The position numbers and the translations under genes are program-made. From assembly GCF_000716445.1 (NCBI RefSeq), contig NZ_JNWK01000002.1, positions 186,001 through 250,000 on the forward strand: DNA of 64,000 bases, written 5' to 3'. Under the pieces are notes generated by a model, which was given only the letters and a program-made list of their open reading frames with translations, was not told where the DNA came from and ran no database searches. Of the stretch, positions 54,562-62,867 are shown piece after piece; position 1 is the first letter of the stretch; each line of letters opens with the position of its first letter. The DNA is from Streptomyces wedmorensis. Lineage in GTDB: Bacteria > Actinomycetota > Actinomycetes > Streptomycetales > Streptomycetaceae.

Positions 54562-55688
54562 GTGATGCCGCCCGACGAGCTGCCGGTGGTGCCGCGCTGG
54601 CTGGAGAAGTACAGCCGGCTGCCGTCGGGGGAGAAGGCCGGTCCGGTGATCTCGGAGCCGGACTGGCCGGTGATCCGCAGGAACGGCGCCACGACGTCGT
54701 CCGGCGTGATGATGCAGATCTCCATGTTGCCGCCGTCCTCGGCGACGTACAGGTCGCCCGAGGAGGCGCCGGTGATGTTGTCGACCCCGGTGAGCGGGGC
54801 GCCGCCGCCGGAGACCAGCGAGTCGTCGTAGGCCAGCTCGTACGTGCCGGCCGCCAGGTTGACCTGCCAGACCCGGTTGTCGCCCTTGGTGGTGAACCAG
54901 ACGGTGTCGTCCGCGTAGTGGCAGCCCTCGCCGCCGTTGAACCGCTTGGCGCCGGAGACCTGGTTGCGGGTGGTGGTCGGCGCGCCGTCCGGGTCCGGCA
55001 CGTTCTGCCAGGTGAACGTGCCGGAGGTGGCCGTGCCGGCCTTGAAGACCTGGAGGGTGCCGGAGGACAGGTTGCCCCAGGTGGTGGGGATGAACCGGTA
55101 GAAGCAGCCGTCCGTCTCGTCCTCGGTCAGGTAGATCACCTGGCGCACCGGGTCGGCCGCCGCCGCCTCGTGCTTGAACTTGCCCATCGCGTCCCGGCGG
55201 GTGGCGGTGCCGCCCCACGGGTTCGTCTCGTAGACGTAGCCGAGGGACACCTCCTCACAGGACAGCCAGGTGTTCCACGGGGTCTTGCCGCCCGCGCAGT
55301 TCTGCCGGGTGCCGGAGAGGATGCGGTACGCGCCGGTGATCGCGCCGGCCGAGTCGAACCTCACCGCGCTCGCGCCGCCGCTGGGGTTGATCTCCGAGTT
55401 CGACACGTAGATCCAGCCCGTGCCGTCGGCGAAGCAGGCGCCGCCGTCGGGGGCGTTGTGCCAGGTGTACGAGGTGCCCGTCACGGTCTGTCCGGACCGT
55501 GCGATCACCCGGCTGGTGAACCCGGCCGGCAGCTGGATGCCGTTCGCGTCCGCCGCGCCGAGCGCCCCGTAGGGGCCGGCGCCGGGCTGGGCGGGGGCGG
55601 CGAAGGCCGCGCTCTGCCACAGGCTGCCGCCGAAGGCCGCGGCCGAGGTGCCGATGACCGCTCCACGCAGGAAACTGCGTCGCTCCAC
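54531..55688 (-). CDS. PhoX-like secreted phosphatase (DUF839 family)
   Basis: 385 residues. A Tat signal with RRSFLRG and AAFGGSLWQSAAFAAPA exports a folded enzyme. The beta-propeller PhoX/DUF839 fold follows, with CEEVSLGYVYE, TEDETDGCFYRF, GGEGCHYADDTVWFTTKG and YVAEDGGNMEICI, the acidic segments that hold Ca/Fe in PhoX. It is shorter than the main PhoX branch. It may be a phosphatase or an esterase-like relative. Convergent overlap with the winged-helix regulator. Confidence 0.8.
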   Translation of the reverse strand: MERRSFLRGAVIGTSAAAFGGSLWQSAAFAAPAQPGAGPYGALGAADANGIQLPAGFTSRVIARSGQTVTGTSYTWHNAPDGGACFADGTGWIYVSNSEINPSGGASAVRFDSAGAITGAYRILSGTRQNCAGGKTPWNTWLSCEEVSLGYVYETNPWGGTATRRDAMGKFKHEAAAADPVRQVIYLTEDETDGCFYRFIPTTWGNLSSGTLQVFKAGTATSGTFTWQNVPDPDGAPTTTRNQVSGAKRFNGGEGCHYADDTVWFTTKGDNRVWQVNLAAGTYELAYDDSLVSGGGAPLTGVDNITGASSGDLYVAEDGGNMEICIITPDDVVAPFLRITGQSGSEITGPAFSPDGSRLYFSSQRGTTGSSSGGITYEVKGPFRA

Positions 55689-55866
55689 GTCTCACTCCTG
55701 AGAAGGGTGTGAACCGCCCCGCCGCGCCGGTCGGCGACGGGGTCGCGCGTTTCCGGAACCTAGAAGTGCTGAATTGACAGTGCAGCAACAGCCGATGAAG
55801 CGGAAGCGGCGGGCGCCGGGACCTTCGGCACTGGGGGGAACGGGGGCCGTCGGGGACACTGGGGGC

Positions 55867-56316
55867 ATGCGTGCCACCCGGGACATCAGCGACCGAGAAG
55901 ACCTCGACGTGCTGCTGCGCAGGTTCTACGGCGCCGCGTTCGAGGACCCCTTGATCGGGCCGTTCTTCACCGAGATCGCCGGCACCGACCTGGAGGTCCA
56001 CCTGCCGCGGATCACCGACTTCTGGGAGCGGGCGCTGCTCCGGAGCGCGGAGTACGGGCGGGACGCGTTCGCCCCGCACGCGGCGCTGCACTCGGCCCGG
56101 CCGCTCACGGCCGCCCACTTCGGCCGCTGGGTGCAGCTGTGGCACGCGAGCGTCGACGGACTGCACCAGGGGCCGCTGGCCGAGCGGGCGAAGGGGCAGG
56201 GGGAGCGGATCGCCGTGGCCATGCTGCGGAGGCTGGCCGGGCCGGGCGCGGCCACCGGGGGAGGCGGCGGCGGGTTCGTGCCGCTGGCGGCGCTCGAACT
56301 GCGTTCGGCCGCCTGA
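55867..56316 (+). CDS. Group III truncated hemoglobin
   Basis: 149 residues. Shape of a truncated globin: FYGAAFEDPLIGPFFTEIAG, a proximal-His region HAALHSARPLTAAHFGRWVQLW, and no glycine motifs, which fits group III (trHbP). A Gly-rich C-terminal loop (TGGGGGGF) is odd. The ATG at 55867 gives the expected MRATRDI start. It would bind O2 or NO with heme. Lies alone between the PhoX-like and VOC genes. Confidence 0.85.
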   Translation: MRATRDISDREDLDVLLRRFYGAAFEDPLIGPFFTEIAGTDLEVHLPRITDFWERALLRSAEYGRDAFAPHAALHSARPLTAAHFGRWVQLWHASVDGLHQGPLAERAKGQGERIAVAMLRRLAGPGAATGGGGGGFVPLAALELRSAA

Positions 56317-56404
56317 GCGAAAGAACTCTCCGGAGAGCGATGAGTTCCGGGGGGCGGGCCCGTCCTACCTCTCGACAGCACCGCACGACGGAAGAGAGCA
56401 CACC

Positions 56405-56821
56405 ATGGCCCCGCAGATGATCTTCGTGAACCTGCCCGTCGCGAGCGTCGAGGCGAGCAAGGCCTTCTTCTCGAAGATCGGCTTCTCCTCGAACCCGCAC
56501 TTCAGCGACGAGACCACCGCCTGTGTGGTCATCAGCGACACGATCTTCGCGATGCTCCTCGAAGAGCCCAAGTTCCAGTCCTTCATGGCGCCCGGCAAGG
56601 AGATCCCCGACGCGACCAAGACCACCGAGGTCATGGTCACGCTGAGCGCCGAGAGCCGGGCGGAGGTCGACCGGCTGGCCGACGCCGCCCTCGCCGCGGG
56701 CGGCGGCCCGGCGAAGGACCCCATGGACCTCGGCCACATGTACGGCCGGTCCTTCACCGACCTCGACGGCCACCACTGGGAGGTCTTCTGGATGGACCCG
56801 GCCGCCGTCCCCGAGGGCTGA
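56405..56821 (+). CDS. VOC family (glyoxalase-like) protein
   Basis: 138 residues, two beta-alpha-beta-beta-beta modules of the vicinal oxygen chelate fold. It begins MIFVNLPVASVEASKAFFSK and ends SFTDLDGHHWEVFWMDP, with the His/Glu-type metal positions in DGHHWEVF. It is of the PhnB/extradiol-like small-protein type. Substrate unknown. Confidence 0.9.
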   Translation: MAPQMIFVNLPVASVEASKAFFSKIGFSSNPHFSDETTACVVISDTIFAMLLEEPKFQSFMAPGKEIPDATKTTEVMVTLSAESRAEVDRLADAALAAGGGPAKDPMDLGHMYGRSFTDLDGHHWEVFWMDPAAVPEG

Positions 56822-56842
56822 GCCCGGAGGCGTACGCCGACG

Positions 56843-56866
56843 CGGCCGCCCGGTGCCGGGCGGCCG
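56843..56866. terminator. Hairpin between convergent VOC and SDR genes
   Basis: CGGCCGCCCGG and CCGGGCGGCCG pair around TG. It lies between stops at 56821 and 56876, so it could end both transcripts. Confidence 0.65.
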
Positions 56867-56875
56867 GGGGCGCAC

Positions 56876-57637
56876 TCAGGCCGAGACACCGCCGTCGATC
56901 ACCAGGTCCGTGCCGACGACGGAGGCCGCGTCGTCCGAGGCGAGGTACAGCACCGCCGCCGCCACCTCCGCGGCGGACGAGATGCGGCCGAGCGGCGACT
57001 GCTCCTTCATCCGGACCTCCCGCTCGGCCTCGGACTCGCCGGGCAGCAGCGACATCGTGGACTCCGAGGCGCCGGGGCTGACCGCGTTGATCCGGACCCC
57101 GTCGGAGATGTGGTCCAGGGCCGCGGCCCTGGTGATCGCCGAGACGGCCGCCTTGGAGACCTGGTAGCCGAACACCCCGGGGATCCGCACGTGCGGGCCC
57201 AGATTGGACGCGATGTTCACGATCGCCCCGCCGCCGTGCGCCCGCATGTGCGCCACCTCGGCCTGGAGGGCGTGCAGCACCCCCGTGACGTTGATGTCGA
57301 GCAGCGTCCGCCAGTCCTCCAGCGGGAAGTCGGCGGCGCTGTGACCGCCCCGGAAGACACCGGCGTTGTTCACGGCGACGTCCAGGCCGCCGAAGAGCTC
57401 GACCGTGCGGCGCACGAGGTCCCGGGTGGACCCGGCGCTCGCCACGTCGGCGGTGACCGCGGCCGCGGTGCCGCCGGCCGCCTCGATCAGGGCGACCGTC
57501 CCGTCGAGGGGCCCGGCGGTGCGGCCGGCGACCACGACCCTCGCGCCCTCGGCGGCGAAGGCGAGCGCGATGGCCCGGCCGAGTCCGGAACCCGCGCCGG
57601 TGACGAGGACGGTGCGGCCGGTGAAGCGTGCGGACAT
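56876..57637 (-). CDS. SDR family oxidoreductase
   Basis: 253 residues, classical short-chain dehydrogenase. The nucleotide site is TGAGSGLG (residues 13-20). The NNAGV strand is present, the catalytic Ser lies in NIASNLG, and the Tyr/Lys pair is GYQVSKAA. The C-terminus VVGTDLVIDGGV is typical. It uses NAD(P). The gene is downstream of the MFS gene on the same strand, probably a cassette with TetR (SDR-MFS-TetR). A hexamer repeat separates it from the MFS gene. Confidence 0.93.
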   Translation of the reverse strand: MSARFTGRTVLVTGAGSGLGRAIALAFAAEGARVVVAGRTAGPLDGTVALIEAAGGTAAAVTADVASAGSTRDLVRRTVELFGGLDVAVNNAGVFRGGHSAADFPLEDWRTLLDINVTGVLHALQAEVAHMRAHGGGAIVNIASNLGPHVRIPGVFGYQVSKAAVSAITRAAALDHISDGVRINAVSPGASESTMSLLPGESEAEREVRMKEQSPLGRISSAAEVAAAVLYLASDDAASVVGTDLVIDGGVSA

Positions 57638-57660
57638 GACTGACTCCCGTGTGAGTTCGA

Positions 57661-57714
57661 GTGTGGGTGTGGGTGTGGGTGTGGATGCGGTCGTGGGTGT
57701 GGATGCGGCCGTGG
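57661..57714. repeat. Hexanucleotide repeat (GTGTGG)n
   Basis: Four perfect GTGTGG units (57661-57684), then variants ATGCGG, TCGTGG, GTGTGG, ATGCGG and CCGTGG. It lies in the 83-base spacer between the MFS stop and the SDR start. Confidence 0.85.
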
Positions 57715-57720
57715 TGGTCG

Positions 57721-59226
57721 CTATCCGGCGCGGGTGGCGCGGGTGGCGCGGTTCATGAGGGGCGCGAGGACGGTGACGGCGGCCAGGGCGGCGAACAGGG
57801 CGGCCGCGGTCGCCAGCGACACCGCGTCGCCGCCGAGGGTGAGCAGGGCGGCGAAGACCACCGTCGGCCCCAGTTCCATCGCCGTGTTCAGGACGCCGCC
57901 GGCGAGCCCCGCGTGGTGCGCCGGCACCCCCCACGTGGCGAGGACGGCGGCGCCCGCGAAGGACAGCGCGCCGCCGGCCGGCAGCAGGAGCAGGCCGGGC
58001 AGCAGGCCGTACGCGTACGGGACGGAGGTCTCGAAGCCGGTCGCCGCCAGCAGGCCGAGGCCGGCGGCGGCCGTGCCGAGCCCGGCACCGGTGACCCGGC
58101 CGGGGCCGTACCGGCCGATCAGCGGGCCCGCGAACCGGCCCGCGCCGAGCAGCGCGACCGCGAAGGGCACGAAGGCGGCGGACGTGAGGAGGGCGCTCCA
58201 GCCGCGCTGTTGTTGGAGCGTCAGGGAGAGCAGGACGAACACCGTCGCCGTTCCGGCCGCCGTCAGTCCGATCGCCGCGAGGCCCAGCGCGCGGCGGCCG
58301 TCGCGCAGGAAGTCAGGGGGCAGGAGCGGGTCGGCGGTCCGCCGCTCGACGGCCCCGAAGGCGGCGAGCAGGACGAGGCCGGTCGACAGCGGCACGAGGA
58401 CCGGCGCGGACGCCCACGGGTGGGCGTCGGTGAGGACGAGTCCGTAACTGGCCAGCGTGATACCGGCGGTGGCGAGCAGCGCCCCGGGCAGGTCGAGTGA
58501 CCGGCCCGTGCCCGGTCGGCGGAGGGGCCGGCCCGTGCCCGGTCGGTCGGGGTATCGACTTGTGCCCGGTCGGTCGGGGGATCGACTCGTGCCCGGCTGT
58601 CGGAGCGGCCGGCCGGGGCCCGGCGAGGTGGTGGGCAGCAGTCCCGGGGCGAGGAGGAGGGCGGCGAGGGTGACGGCGACGGGTACCGCGAAGGTGCCGC
58701 GCCAGGAGGAGACGGCCGCGATCACGCCGGAGAGGAGGTTGCCGGCGGTGGCGCCGAGCACGGAGAGGCCGCCCCAGGTTGCCATCGCCCGCCCGTACGC
58801 GGCAGGTTCGGGGAACAGCGCCCGGAGGAGCGCCATCGCGGCGGGGGCCACCAGGGCCGCGCCGACGCCCTGGCCGAAGCGGGCGGCGAGCAGCGCCTCG
58901 TACCCGGGGGCGAGCGGTGCGGCGACGGAGGCGGCGCCGAAGACCAGGAGCCCGACGGTGAGGGTCCGGCGTCCGCCGAACCGGTCGGCGAGCCGGCCGC
59001 CGAGGAGGAGAAGCCCGGCGAAGGTCAGCCCGTACGCGGCGCTCAGCAGGATCAGTTCGGCGCGGTCGAGCCGGAACGCGGCCCCGATGCGGGGGAGAGG
59101 CACGGCGAGGGAGGCGAGGGTGAAGATGAGCGTCATCTGCACGCCGCCGAGCAGCAGGAAGGCGGGGCGGGCGCGCACACCGGGCGTGTTCCCTAAGGCC
59201 GTCCGGGCCTCTGTCGTCGTCGTCAT
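57721..59226 (-). CDS. MFS transporter with a nonapeptide-repeat loop
   Basis: 501 residues with about twelve to fourteen helices. The motifs are LGGRLADRFGGRRTLTVGLL after TM2 and an antiporter-like stretch LGATAGNLLSGV. Residues 202-246 are five tandem 9-residue units (PGPGRPLRQ, PGTSRSPDR, PGTSRYPDR, PGTGRPLRR, PGTGRSLDL) between the sixth and seventh helices. The ATG at 59226 precedes TM1 properly. A quasi-palindromic site shared with the TetR gene lies upstream. Substrate unknown; likely efflux. Confidence 0.87.
   Translation of the reverse strand: MTTTTEARTALGNTPGVRARPAFLLLGGVQMTLIFTLASLAVPLPRIGAAFRLDRAELILLSAAYGLTFAGLLLLGGRLADRFGGRRTLTVGLLVFGAASVAAPLAPGYEALLAARFGQGVGAALVAPAAMALLRALFPEPAAYGRAMATWGGLSVLGATAGNLLSGVIAAVSSWRGTFAVPVAVTLAALLLAPGLLPTTSPGPGRPLRQPGTSRSPDRPGTSRYPDRPGTGRPLRRPGTGRSLDLPGALLATAGITLASYGLVLTDAHPWASAPVLVPLSTGLVLLAAFGAVERRTADPLLPPDFLRDGRRALGLAAIGLTAAGTATVFVLLSLTLQQQRGWSALLTSAAFVPFAVALLGAGRFAGPLIGRYGPGRVTGAGLGTAAAGLGLLAATGFETSVPYAYGLLPGLLLLPAGGALSFAGAAVLATWGVPAHHAGLAGGVLNTAMELGPTVVFAALLTLGGDAVSLATAAALFAALAAVTVLAPLMNRATRATRAG
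58489..58623. repeat. Five 27-base repeats inside the MFS gene
   Basis: In-frame tandem repeats of a unit encoding PGT.R..DR (five copies, 27 bases each). They code for the basic cytoplasmic loop of the transporter. Confidence 0.9.
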
Positions 59227-59291
59227 GTCCGTACCCCCTCCGTCCGTACCGGCCGCCGCACGGGCCGCCCGCTTTCCCGACAACCTTGAAC

Positions 59292-59307
59292 TTGACCGTA
59301 CATTCCA
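59292..59307. promoter_or_regulatory. TetR operator candidate upstream of MFS gene
   Basis: TTGACCGTACATTCCA matches the site at 59956-59971 (minus strand TTGACCGGTCGTTCCA) at 13 of 16 bases. The longer CCTTGA...TCAAGG (about 59284-59315) is also an inverted repeat. Both lie before genes likely under one TetR. Confidence 0.6.
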
Positions 59308-59350
59308 ATATCAAGGCCGAGGAAAGGGCGCCCCCGTGGGCGCCCTTTCC

Positions 59351-59935
59351 TCAGTCCAGCAGCCTCAGCGCCTGTTCCGCCGCGTCCCTGACCCGGCCCG
59401 GGTCGCTCGACGCCTTGCCGACCACCCGGACGCCCTGCAGCAGGACGAGCAGCATCCGGGCCAGGGCCCGCGGGTCGCGGTCGGCCGGGAGTTCGCCTCC
59501 GGCGCGGGCGCGGGTGAGCGCCCCGTGGAGGAGCGTCTCGATCTGCTCCCAGCTGAGCTCGACCCGGCGGGCCACGGCCGTGTCGTGCGGCCCCAGCTCC
59601 GCCGCCGAGTTGGTGACGAAACAGCCGTTCAGGCGCTCGCCGTCGGTCGCCGCCTCGGCGGCGAAGCGGCGGACGAGCGCGCGCACGGCCGGCAGGGCCG
59701 GGCCCGGCGCGGACAGCTCCTCGACGATCCGGGGGTCCCGGGTCTCCAGGTAGCGGTCCATCGACTTCAGGTACAGCTCGTGCTTGTTCCCGAAGGTCGC
59801 GTAGATGCTCGCGCGGCCGATCCCGAGGTGCTCCACGAGGTCCGACATCGTCGTCGCCTCGTAGCCGCGCGCCCAGAACAGTTCGAGGGCTGCCTGGAGC
59901 GCGGCGTCCGGATCGAATTCCTTGGTCCTGGCCAC
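59351..59935 (-). CDS. TetR family regulator
   Basis: 194 residues. The HTH is AALQAALELFWARGYEATTM, LVEHLGIGRASIYATFGNKH. The C-terminal ligand domain has a Cys in RLNGCFVTN. The GTG at 59935 is used (VARTKEF). It is upstream of and codirectional with the MFS and SDR genes. A near-identical operator-like sequence precedes both TetR and MFS genes, so it likely autoregulates and controls the exporter. Confidence 0.9.
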   Translation of the reverse strand: MARTKEFDPDAALQAALELFWARGYEATTMSDLVEHLGIGRASIYATFGNKHELYLKSMDRYLETRDPRIVEELSAPGPALPAVRALVRRFAAEAATDGERLNGCFVTNSAAELGPHDTAVARRVELSWEQIETLLHGALTRARAGGELPADRDPRALARMLLVLLQGVRVVGKASSDPGRVRDAAEQALRLLD

Positions 59936-59955
59936 GAGAAGACCGTACGTCTTTC

Positions 59956-59971
59956 TGGAACGACCGGTCAA
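59956..59971. promoter_or_regulatory. TetR operator candidate upstream of TetR gene
   Basis: Minus strand TTGACCGGTCGTTCCA, 21 bases upstream of the GTG at 59935. Partner of the site at 59292-59307. GACCGGTC within it is self-complementary. Confidence 0.6.
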
Positions 59972-59972
59972 G

Positions 59973-60335
59973 CTAGACCGTGCGCACCGGGTAGACCGCC
60001 ACCGCGACCTCGTCGTCGTCGAGGCAGCGGCCCGTCTCCAGGTCGAAGCGCTGCTTCAGGAGCGGCGAGGCCACGAACAGCCGCCCGTCCGCCGAGCCCA
60101 CGAGCCCCCGGGCCAGGACCTGCGCCCCGGTGAACGGGTCGCGGTTGTCGATCGCGTACGTCCGCCCCGCCCGGTCGCGGAAGACCGCGGCCTGCCGGCC
60201 GTCCGGGAGGAGCGCCGCCATGCCCCGGCCCGGGGTCAGCCGGGCCTCCTCGCAGACCGTCATCCAGGCGCCGGGGGAGGGGGAGAGCTCCAGCATCGTC
60301 GTGGAGCGTGCGGAGGGTTCGGTGAGTGTCGTCAT
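59973..60335 (-). CDS. nirD: Nitrite reductase small subunit
   Basis: 120 residues, Rieske-like fold. No Cys-X-His cluster ligands are seen, as in NirD subunits that lack the iron-sulfur centre. Segments include DGRQAAVFRDRAGRTYAIDN and FVASPLLKQRFDLETGRCLDD. The start overlaps the nirB stop (ATGA). Partner of NirB in assimilatory NADH nitrite reductase. Confidence 0.88.
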   Translation of the reverse strand: MTTLTEPSARSTTMLELSPSPGAWMTVCEEARLTPGRGMAALLPDGRQAAVFRDRAGRTYAIDNRDPFTGAQVLARGLVGSADGRLFVASPLLKQRFDLETGRCLDDDEVAVAVYPVRTV

Positions 60336-62866
60336 CAGGAGGAAGCCCCTTCCAGCGTGCTGATCGTCGGTCCGAGCGTCAGGATCGTGAGGTCCGGCTT
60401 GATCTGGTCGCGCTCCGGCACGAACCGGACCGAGGGGTCCGGCGCGTCCGGGGCGTTCACGAAGGAGACGAAGCGCCGCAGCCGGTCCGGGTCGTCCAGG
60501 GTCTGCGCCCACTCGTCCTGGTAGTCCTCGACGTGGGCGGCCATCAGCGCCTCCAGCTCGTCGCAGAGCCCGAGCGAGTCGTGCACCACCACGTCCTTGA
60601 GGTGGTCGAGGCCGCCCTCCAGGCGCTCCAGCCAGGTCGACGTCCGCTCAAGGCGGTCCGCCGTCCGGATGTAGAACATCAGGAACCGGTCGATGAGCCG
60701 GACCAGTTCGGCGTCCGACAGGTCCTGCGCGAGCAGGTCCGCGTGACGCGGGGTCGCGCCGCCGTTGCCGCCGACGTACAGGTTCCAGCCGTTCGCCGTC
60801 GCGATGATCCCGAAGTCCTTCGACTGGGCCTCCGCGCACTCGCGGGCGCAGCCGGAGACGGCCGACTTCAGCTTGTGCGGGGCGCGCAGGCCCCGGTAGC
60901 GCAGCTCCAGTTGGATCGCCATCTTCACCGAGTCCTGGACGCCGTACCGGCACCAGGTCTGCCCGACGCAGGACTTCACCGTGCGCAGCGACTTGCCGTA
61001 CGCGTGGCCCGACTCGAAGCCCGCGTCGACCAGCCGCGTCCAGATCGAGGGGAGCTGGTCCACCCGCGCGCCGAACAGGTCGATCCGCTGCCCGCCGGTG
61101 ATCTTCGTGTAGAGCCCGAAGTCCCGTGCCACCTCGCCGATCACGATCAGCTTCTCCGGGGTGATCTCACCGCCGGGGATGCGCGGCACGACCGAGTAGG
61201 AGCCGTTGCGCTGCATGTTCGCGAGGAAGTGGTCGTTGGTGTCCTGGAGGGAGGCCTGCTCGCCGTCCAGGATGTAGCCGTTGTTGAGGCTCGCGAGGAT
61301 GGAGCCGACGGTCGGCTTGCAGACCTCGCAGCCCTCCCCGCCCTTCGCCCCGTCCCGCCCGTGCGAGTCGAGCAGCGCCGCGAACGAGGTCACGCGAAGG
61401 GTGCGGGCGATCTCGTAGAGCTCGCTGCGGGTGTACGAGAAGCAGCCGCAGAGCCCCTTGTCCTTGGCGGCCGGCAGCAGCTTCTCTATCACCTTCACAC
61501 AACTGCCGCAGCCCGTACCGGCCTTGGTGCACTTCTTGACCTCGGCGAGCGACTCGCACTGACCGATCGCGTGCTTGGTCACGTTGTGGCAGGAGCAGAT
61601 CACCGCGTCGTCCGGCAGCGCCGACGGGCCGAGCGCCACCGGCGCCCCCGCACCCGCCGGAAGCACCAGCTGCTCGGGGGAGACGGGCGGCACGGAGCCG
61701 GTGAGCGGCCGGAGGAGTCCGTACTGCTCGGCGTCGCCGACCAGGACACCGCCGAGCAGCACCCCGTCGCCGGAGATCACCAGCTTCTTGTAGACGCCCG
61801 AGCGGGAGTCCGAGTACACCACGTCGAGGCAGCCCTCGGCCGTGCCGTGCGCGTCGCCGAAGGAGGCCACGTCCACGCCGAGCAGCTTCAGCTTCGTCGA
61901 CATGTCGGCGCCGGTGAAGCCGTCGACCGTCTCGTCGGCGATCGCCGACGCCGCCGTCTGCGCCATCTCGTAACCCGGCGCCACCAGGCCGTACACCCGG
62001 CCGTCCGAGGCGAGGGCGCACTCGCCGATGGCGAAGACCGCCGGGTCGGACGTGCGGCACAGCTCGTCGACCGCGATGCCGCCGCGCTCGCCGACCGTGA
62101 GGCCGCAGTCACGCGCCAGCTGGTCGCGGGGCCGCACGCCCGCCGAGAACACCACCATGTCCGTGGCGAGTTCGGAGCCGTCCGACAGCTTCATCCCGGT
62201 CACGGCGCCGTCGGTCGTCACGACCTCCTGCGTGCCCGTCCCCGTGTGGACGGTCAGACCCATCTTCTCGATCGTGCGGAGCAGGGCCGCGCCGCCGCCC
62301 TCGTCGACCTGCACCGGCATCAGGCGCGGCGCGAACTCCACGACGTGCGTGTCGAGGCCGAGCCCCTTCAGGGCGCCCGCCGCCTCCAGGCCGAGCAGAC
62401 CGCCGCCGACGACGGCGCCGGTCGTCGCCGTCTTCGCGTAGTCCTCGATCGCGAGCAGGTCCTCGATCGTGCGGTAGACGAAACAGCCGCGGGCGTCCTT
62501 GCCGGGCACGGGCGGCACGAAGGGGTACGAGCCGGTGGCGAGGACGAGCGAGTCGTACGCGAAGACCTGCCCGGAGCGGGCCGTGACCGTACGGGCCTCC
62601 CGGTCCACCGACTCGGCCGGATCGCCCACGTACAGCTCGATGCCGTGCTTCTCCATGAAGCCGGCCTCGACCATCGACAGGTCGTCGGGCGTCTTGCCCG
62701 AGAAGTACGAGGTCAGCTGCACGCGGTCGTACGCCGGGCGCGGCTCCTCGCAGAGGACCACGATCCGGGCCCGCTCGGTGACGCCACGGTCGGCGAGCGC
62801 CTCCAGGAACCGCTGGCCGACCATTCCGTGGCCGACCAGGACGATCGTCGGGGTGTGCGCGGTCAT
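60335..62866 (-). CDS. nirB: Nitrite reductase large subunit
   Basis: 843 residues. NADH-dependent reduction of nitrite to ammonium. An N-terminal FAD/NAD domain (IVLVGHGMVGQRFLEAL, SLVLATGSYPFVPP) is followed by a BFD-like [2Fe-2S] domain (CSCHNVTKHAIGQC, GTGCGSC) and a C-terminal siroheme/[4Fe-4S] domain (TWCRYGVQDSVKM, SGCARECAEAQ). The ATG at 62866 gives the typical MTAHTPTIVLVGHG start. Overlaps nirD by ATGA and follows the FAD reductase by one base. Confidence 0.95.
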   Translation of the reverse strand: MTAHTPTIVLVGHGMVGQRFLEALADRGVTERARIVVLCEEPRPAYDRVQLTSYFSGKTPDDLSMVEAGFMEKHGIELYVGDPAESVDREARTVTARSGQVFAYDSLVLATGSYPFVPPVPGKDARGCFVYRTIEDLLAIEDYAKTATTGAVVGGGLLGLEAAGALKGLGLDTHVVEFAPRLMPVQVDEGGGAALLRTIEKMGLTVHTGTGTQEVVTTDGAVTGMKLSDGSELATDMVVFSAGVRPRDQLARDCGLTVGERGGIAVDELCRTSDPAVFAIGECALASDGRVYGLVAPGYEMAQTAASAIADETVDGFTGADMSTKLKLLGVDVASFGDAHGTAEGCLDVVYSDSRSGVYKKLVISGDGVLLGGVLVGDAEQYGLLRPLTGSVPPVSPEQLVLPAGAGAPVALGPSALPDDAVICSCHNVTKHAIGQCESLAEVKKCTKAGTGCGSCVKVIEKLLPAAKDKGLCGCFSYTRSELYEIARTLRVTSFAALLDSHGRDGAKGGEGCEVCKPTVGSILASLNNGYILDGEQASLQDTNDHFLANMQRNGSYSVVPRIPGGEITPEKLIVIGEVARDFGLYTKITGGQRIDLFGARVDQLPSIWTRLVDAGFESGHAYGKSLRTVKSCVGQTWCRYGVQDSVKMAIQLELRYRGLRAPHKLKSAVSGCARECAEAQSKDFGIIATANGWNLYVGGNGGATPRHADLLAQDLSDAELVRLIDRFLMFYIRTADRLERTSTWLERLEGGLDHLKDVVVHDSLGLCDELEALMAAHVEDYQDEWAQTLDDPDRLRRFVSFVNAPDAPDPSVRFVPERDQIKPDLTILTLGPTISTLEGASS

Positions 62867-62867
62867 G

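Noticed and set aside
54531..55688. PHO box upstream of the PhoX-like gene
   Set aside because: Only a single GTTCACACCC-like word is seen, not the tandem direct repeats needed for a PhoP site.
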